Assembly (NCBI GenBank): GCA_946614075.1
Contig: CAMOGO010000076.1
Location: 1 to 6,300, forward strand
Reading direction: 5' to 3'
DNA: 6,300 nt
Origin: an uncultured Lachnospiraceae bacterium
GTDB taxonomy: Bacteria; Bacillota_A; Clostridia; Lachnospirales; Lachnospiraceae
Position numbers and translations under genes: made by a program
Part shown: piece by piece, positions 4,801 through 6,300 of the stretch
How the letters are laid out: the number at the start of each line of letters is the position of its first letter
How positions within the stretch are numbered: position 1 is the first letter of the stretch
The notes under the pieces: generated by a model
Seen by the model: only the letters and a program-made list of their open reading frames with translations
What the model was told of the DNA's origin: nothing
Databases searched by the model: none

Positions 4801-6300
4801 GAAATGCCGAGATGGGCAAACTCTGGAAAACTCTTCAGCCAGATGTGCAGGATGCGAAGACTCTTATGGATCAGTACTCCAATCTTGGAGAACAAGCACC
4901 GCAGTCATTCTATGACTCCTATTGGCACGCAATGGAAGTCGGTGCGGCAGCGGGTGATTCTGGTGCGGCGATGGAACTCGCAGCGAAACAACTTGTAGGG
5001 GATGAATCTAAGCAGGCCTTAAAGAACGCGATCATGGACGGTACAGCCAATGTCCCACAGGATTTCAAAGAGGCAGTCGAGAGAGCTGCTGTTGCAGCTT
5101 CCGAAGATCCCCCTACATTTGAAGGGGTCCGGGGAAAAATAGAAAGCATGGAAGTTGAATTCGACGAGGCAAATGTCCAGAGAATCCTCGCTGACACCGT
5201 GCAGGGAATATCAGCCACTGGCCAACAGATTGAGGTTAACGCAGGTGAGGTCGGTGTGGAGTATGAAATCACCACAGAACCCATTTCAGCCGGAGACCTC
5301 GCAGAGAAACTTGGGAGTTCGGTTGATGAGGCTTTTGCCAATCAGCCGGAGATCACCGCAGACACAGAATTACAGGTTGGAACAAAGATAGTCGTTTCGG
5401 AGTCCGGCATCACTGTTGAGACCGGGAATACCGGTGTAGCGGTCGAAGAGGCGAAGTCGCAGATCGCTGCAGAGGCCGAAGGGGCTGCCTCAGATCCGAT
5501 AGAAGTGGAGCAGGCAGTCAACACGACAACAGTCGCTGGAGAGACAGATACCTCTGCTACACAGGAAGCAGTGGAGCTTGCAGCGGCGGATCCTGTGGAT
5601 CAGACAGTACCGGTCAACGCCAAGTATGAAATAGCCTCTACGGACGCATCCCAGCTGGGCGAAGCGGTCAGCTCAGCGTTGCAGACGCAGGAGGCGGCAG
5701 AGATCACTATACCTGCAAATGTTACAATTACTGCCGGCACGGTAGTCGCAGAGGAGGCTTTGTCAGCTGCACAGTCCGCGATTACATCCAGCTTTGGCAG
5801 TACATTCGAAGCCGCTGGACAGGTTAATGTCACCCTGACCAAGGCAAGCGATAACATCGATGCTGTTTACAACCAGGTCGGAAGCGAGATCAATTCCAAA
5901 TTCTCGCATGACTACCATACGACCGCAAATCTTCACGTGAGCATTCATGTGGATTACAGTATTGCCAACCCTACTAAGACGGTCACATTCAGCGGTGCCG
6001 GCAGTGGCTCCGGAACCATTCACGCCCATGCGCTCGGCGGTTATTTTGACGAGCCCCATATCGGCCTTGTGGCTGAAGCAGGTGCCGAGTACATTATCCC
6101 GATGAACGGGAGCAACCGCAGTATTGAGATGTGGAGAGATGCCGGTGAGATGCTGGGTGTCAATCTCCAGGACTATTTTGGCCGGGCGGTGGCCAACGGC
6201 TCCAATCCTTTTGAGGAGCCCTATGTCATACCACATGCAGACGGAGGGATCTTTGACGAACCTCACCTGGGGCTTGTGGCCGAGGCTGGTCCGGAAGCGG
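1809..6300 (+). CDS. Phage tail tape measure protein (XkdO/TP901-type), 3' partial
   Basis: Tape measure protein that sets tail length, occupies the tube lumen and is ejected on infection; 1,497 complete codons are visible and the frame is still open at the right edge. Start GTG 1809 (MADIQTTLRLNDQASNVLQK) follows a near-perfect RBS. Residues 1-190 are Ala/Ser/Gln-rich and helical. About 195-530 is a TP901/PhageMin_Tail-type core, with YTHMMAEVAAISGAT, FTATESAEALKYMSLAGWSA, PGVLNLAAASGMELGAASD, the QSNSNTTAQQLGEA segment, GTKGSRAGTQMAA, GNFRDLTDIM and DRSVRGVRQIL. A hydrophobic stretch (residues 618-636, after the His-Pro of TAHPW) resembles the membrane-like segment of many tape measures. 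About 640-1115 is helical and AT-richer, with a charged coiled-coil-like stretch at 820-930. About 1143-1340 is a Thr/Val/Ala-rich degenerate repeat zone. From 1410 there are two GLVAEAG motifs. The length is comparable to or longer than PBSX-type tape measures. No internal frameshift or stop was found. Confidence 0.93.
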   Translation, partial: MADIQTTLRLNDQASNVLQKVANTAKQVSSQMQATGNAIDRAFTSSAPSSFASQAGNAIQSVEGQAASLGMAVDRIFEEPNTSGFLAEAEAGFGSASAGAEELAGAAETAGNAIDEAASAAEGLGNSTDGMGDNNGLDELGNDARGAGAEMDSASEKAFSLGEAVKKMALAIGAVKIANGFKNFVQESIGLGTEYTHMMAEVAAISGATGDEYAMLQQTARDYGASTIFTATESAEALKYMSLAGWSAQQSAEGLPGVLNLAAASGMELGAASDMVTDYLTAFGMEAGQATYMADMLSYAQSNSNTTAQQLGEAYLNSAAAMHSAGQDIETTTAMMEAMANQGTKGSRAGTQMAAIVRDITQKMETYSTAADLAKASSSGLSSVTGDMNDLLGTSAIQIGNMLVPVSDAKGNFRDLTDIMTDVETSLTGLGTAEASAALMNTFTDRSVRGVRQILTEGMENVAEYEDRLRHSAGAAQDASDKMNDNLAGDTAMMTSAFQEMQLQVFEGLEGTLRGGTQYLTNTVIPILTDWVPDAAGTIAGGISRVGQALAPMLETVLRNPQAVATAFSSIGTGLAAFGAVNRISSVMSAFDAGKLSGAGGLIGAISRFGGVLTAHPWAAGAAAVVGAITAVGLAWKHYNDQQIEENLAERFGKIELTASQIGELADMTVNADWKLNVDSSLANFQEAGKLAEQARQALISNDSIEWKARIGLDLSANDIETYKSNIQEYVTSSIKAIEDQSYAMSLSLETMDIRMVDGSSFADKVNEWAAGDVAEAQGLSDQLTQVVQNALEDGIMSVDEQEAINRLQDKMNNILAGWKLAESKARMDMIEDEFGRLSGRDLTVDSFTSLIEKSREARQEAMSAADENRAALYSTLEAAAQREENRNDSRWDTSEAAREEYEAARARGEKTENEYWNARHQIAAAAVNEEAGILASTLELSNNTLDDNYGAQITKSTASTESAIQRQLANMDSAFKSGNTDNMFNIGEMIGNATAGRNAEMGKLWKTLQPDVQDAKTLMDQYSNLGEQAPQSFYDSYWHAMEVGAAAGDSGAAMELAAKQLVGDESKQALKNAIMDGTANVPQDFKEAVERAAVAASEDPPTFEGVRGKIESMEVEFDEANVQRILADTVQGISATGQQIEVNAGEVGVEYEITTEPISAGDLAEKLGSSVDEAFANQPEITADTELQVGTKIVVSESGITVETGNTGVAVEEAKSQIAAEAEGAASDPIEVEQAVNTTTVAGETDTSATQEAVELAAADPVDQTVPVNAKYEIASTDASQLGEAVSSALQTQEAAEITIPANVTITAGTVVAEEALSAAQSAITSSFGSTFEAAGQVNVTLTKASDNIDAVYNQVGSEINSKFSHDYHTTANLHVSIHVDYSIANPTKTVTFSGAGSGSGTIHAHALGGYFDEPHIGLVAEAGAEYIIPMNGSNRSIEMWRDAGEMLGVNLQDYFGRAVANGSNPFEEPYVIPHADGGIFDEPHLGLVAEAGPEA
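5235..5405 (+). repeat. Degenerate protein repeat, copy A, in tape measure
   Basis: Residues about 1143-1199 of the tape measure: Val-Asn-Ala, then YEITTEPISAGDLAEKLGSS, VDEAFANQPEITAD and a Val/Thr strand. It matches copy B (5613-5760) in the order VNA - YEI - x-x-Thr/Ser - Leu-x-Glu - Ser-Ser - Gln - EIT - Thr-x-Val. The pattern suggests a strand-helix-strand module. The similarity is at protein level only; spacing differs by several residues. Confidence 0.5.
5613..5760 (+). repeat. Degenerate protein repeat, copy B, in tape measure
   Basis: Residues about 1269-1318: VNAKYEIASTDASQLGEAVS, then SALQTQEAAEITIPANVTIT and AGTVVAEE. It aligns with copy A at VNA, YEI, Leu-x-Glu, the Ser-x-x-x-x-Gln stretch and EIT. 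Between the copies lie two shorter look-alike units of Val/Thr strand, then Glu/Ala helix, then 'Asp-Pro-(x)n-Val' (residues about 1200-1268). Confidence 0.5.
6036..6092 (+). repeat. Tape measure C-terminal motif, copy 1 (GGYFDEPHIGLVAEAGAEY)
   Basis: Residues 1410-1428. This is the motif widespread near the C-terminus of tape measure proteins (general form GG-[hydrophobic]-x-x-P-x-[hydrophobic]-G-x-[hydrophobic]-x-EAGxE-x-[hydrophobic]-IP). Here it continues as IIPMNGSNR. It is 15/19 identical to copy 2, which starts 207 bases later. The motif's function is not established as far as I know. Confidence 0.85.
6243..6299 (+). repeat. Tape measure C-terminal motif, copy 2 (GGIFDEPHLGLVAEAGPEA)
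   Basis: Residues 1479-1497, cut by the window edge. It carries the more canonical EAGPEA ending. Ten of the 15 shared residues use a different synonymous codon from copy 1, so this is not a recent DNA duplication. Both copies are preceded by a His-Ala element (HAHALGG and PHADGG). Confidence 0.85.

Noticed and set aside
5109..5128. Hairpin CCCCT ... AGGGG inside the tape measure gene
   Set aside because: It is a short stem with no T-run, in the middle of an intact open frame, so it is not a credible terminator.
5763..6266. 167-codon minus-strand open frame near the right edge
   Set aside because: It lies opposite the conserved GLVAEAG motif region, with no RBS or recognisable domain.

Overview
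The window is a slice of the tail-morphogenesis operon of a contractile-tailed (myovirus-type) temperate phage or phage-tail-like particle of the PBSX/XkdK-M-N-O family. All genes lie on the + strand. The order is tail sheath (3' end only), tail tube, tail assembly chaperone, then a very long tape measure protein that runs off the right edge. The host is probably a Gram-positive Firmicute, most likely a Clostridia/Lachnospiraceae-type gut bacterium. This is inferred from the strong purine-rich ribosome binding sites (AAAGGAGG, GAGGAGG, GGGAGGTGA), the roughly 50-60% GC and the protein family. No taxonomic marker gene is present, so the host call is an inference.

Layout: 3-554 holds the last 183 codons of the sheath. 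586-1026 is the tail tube. 1059-1092 is a strong intrinsic terminator-like hairpin inside the operon, between the abundant structural genes and the genes whose products are needed in few copies. 1114-1584 is the XkdN-like chaperone. It ends on a canonical A_AAA_AAC slippery heptamer (1575-1581) that abuts its TGA stop. A -1 slip there extends the protein by 68 residues to 1787, giving a 224-residue G/GT-type fusion. 1809-6300 is the tape measure protein, with a GTG start and at least 1,497 residues visible.

How they work together: the two chaperone forms (unextended and frameshifted) are expected to hold the tape measure and recruit tube subunits. The tube polymerises along the tape measure, whose length sets tail length, and the sheath assembles around the tube. 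The tape measure is modular. It has an N-terminal helical segment, a TP901-type core, a hydrophobic segment, an AT-richer helical middle, a Thr/Ala/Val-rich repeat zone, and at least two copies of the Gly-Gly...GLVAEAG motif at the C-terminal side.

I see no cargo gene, RNA gene, CRISPR array, insertion sequence, attachment site or novel defence system. The notable features are the recoding site, the internal terminator, and the mosaic and repeat structure of the tape measure. Whether the locus encodes a phage or a tailocin (diffocin-like) cannot be decided from this window.
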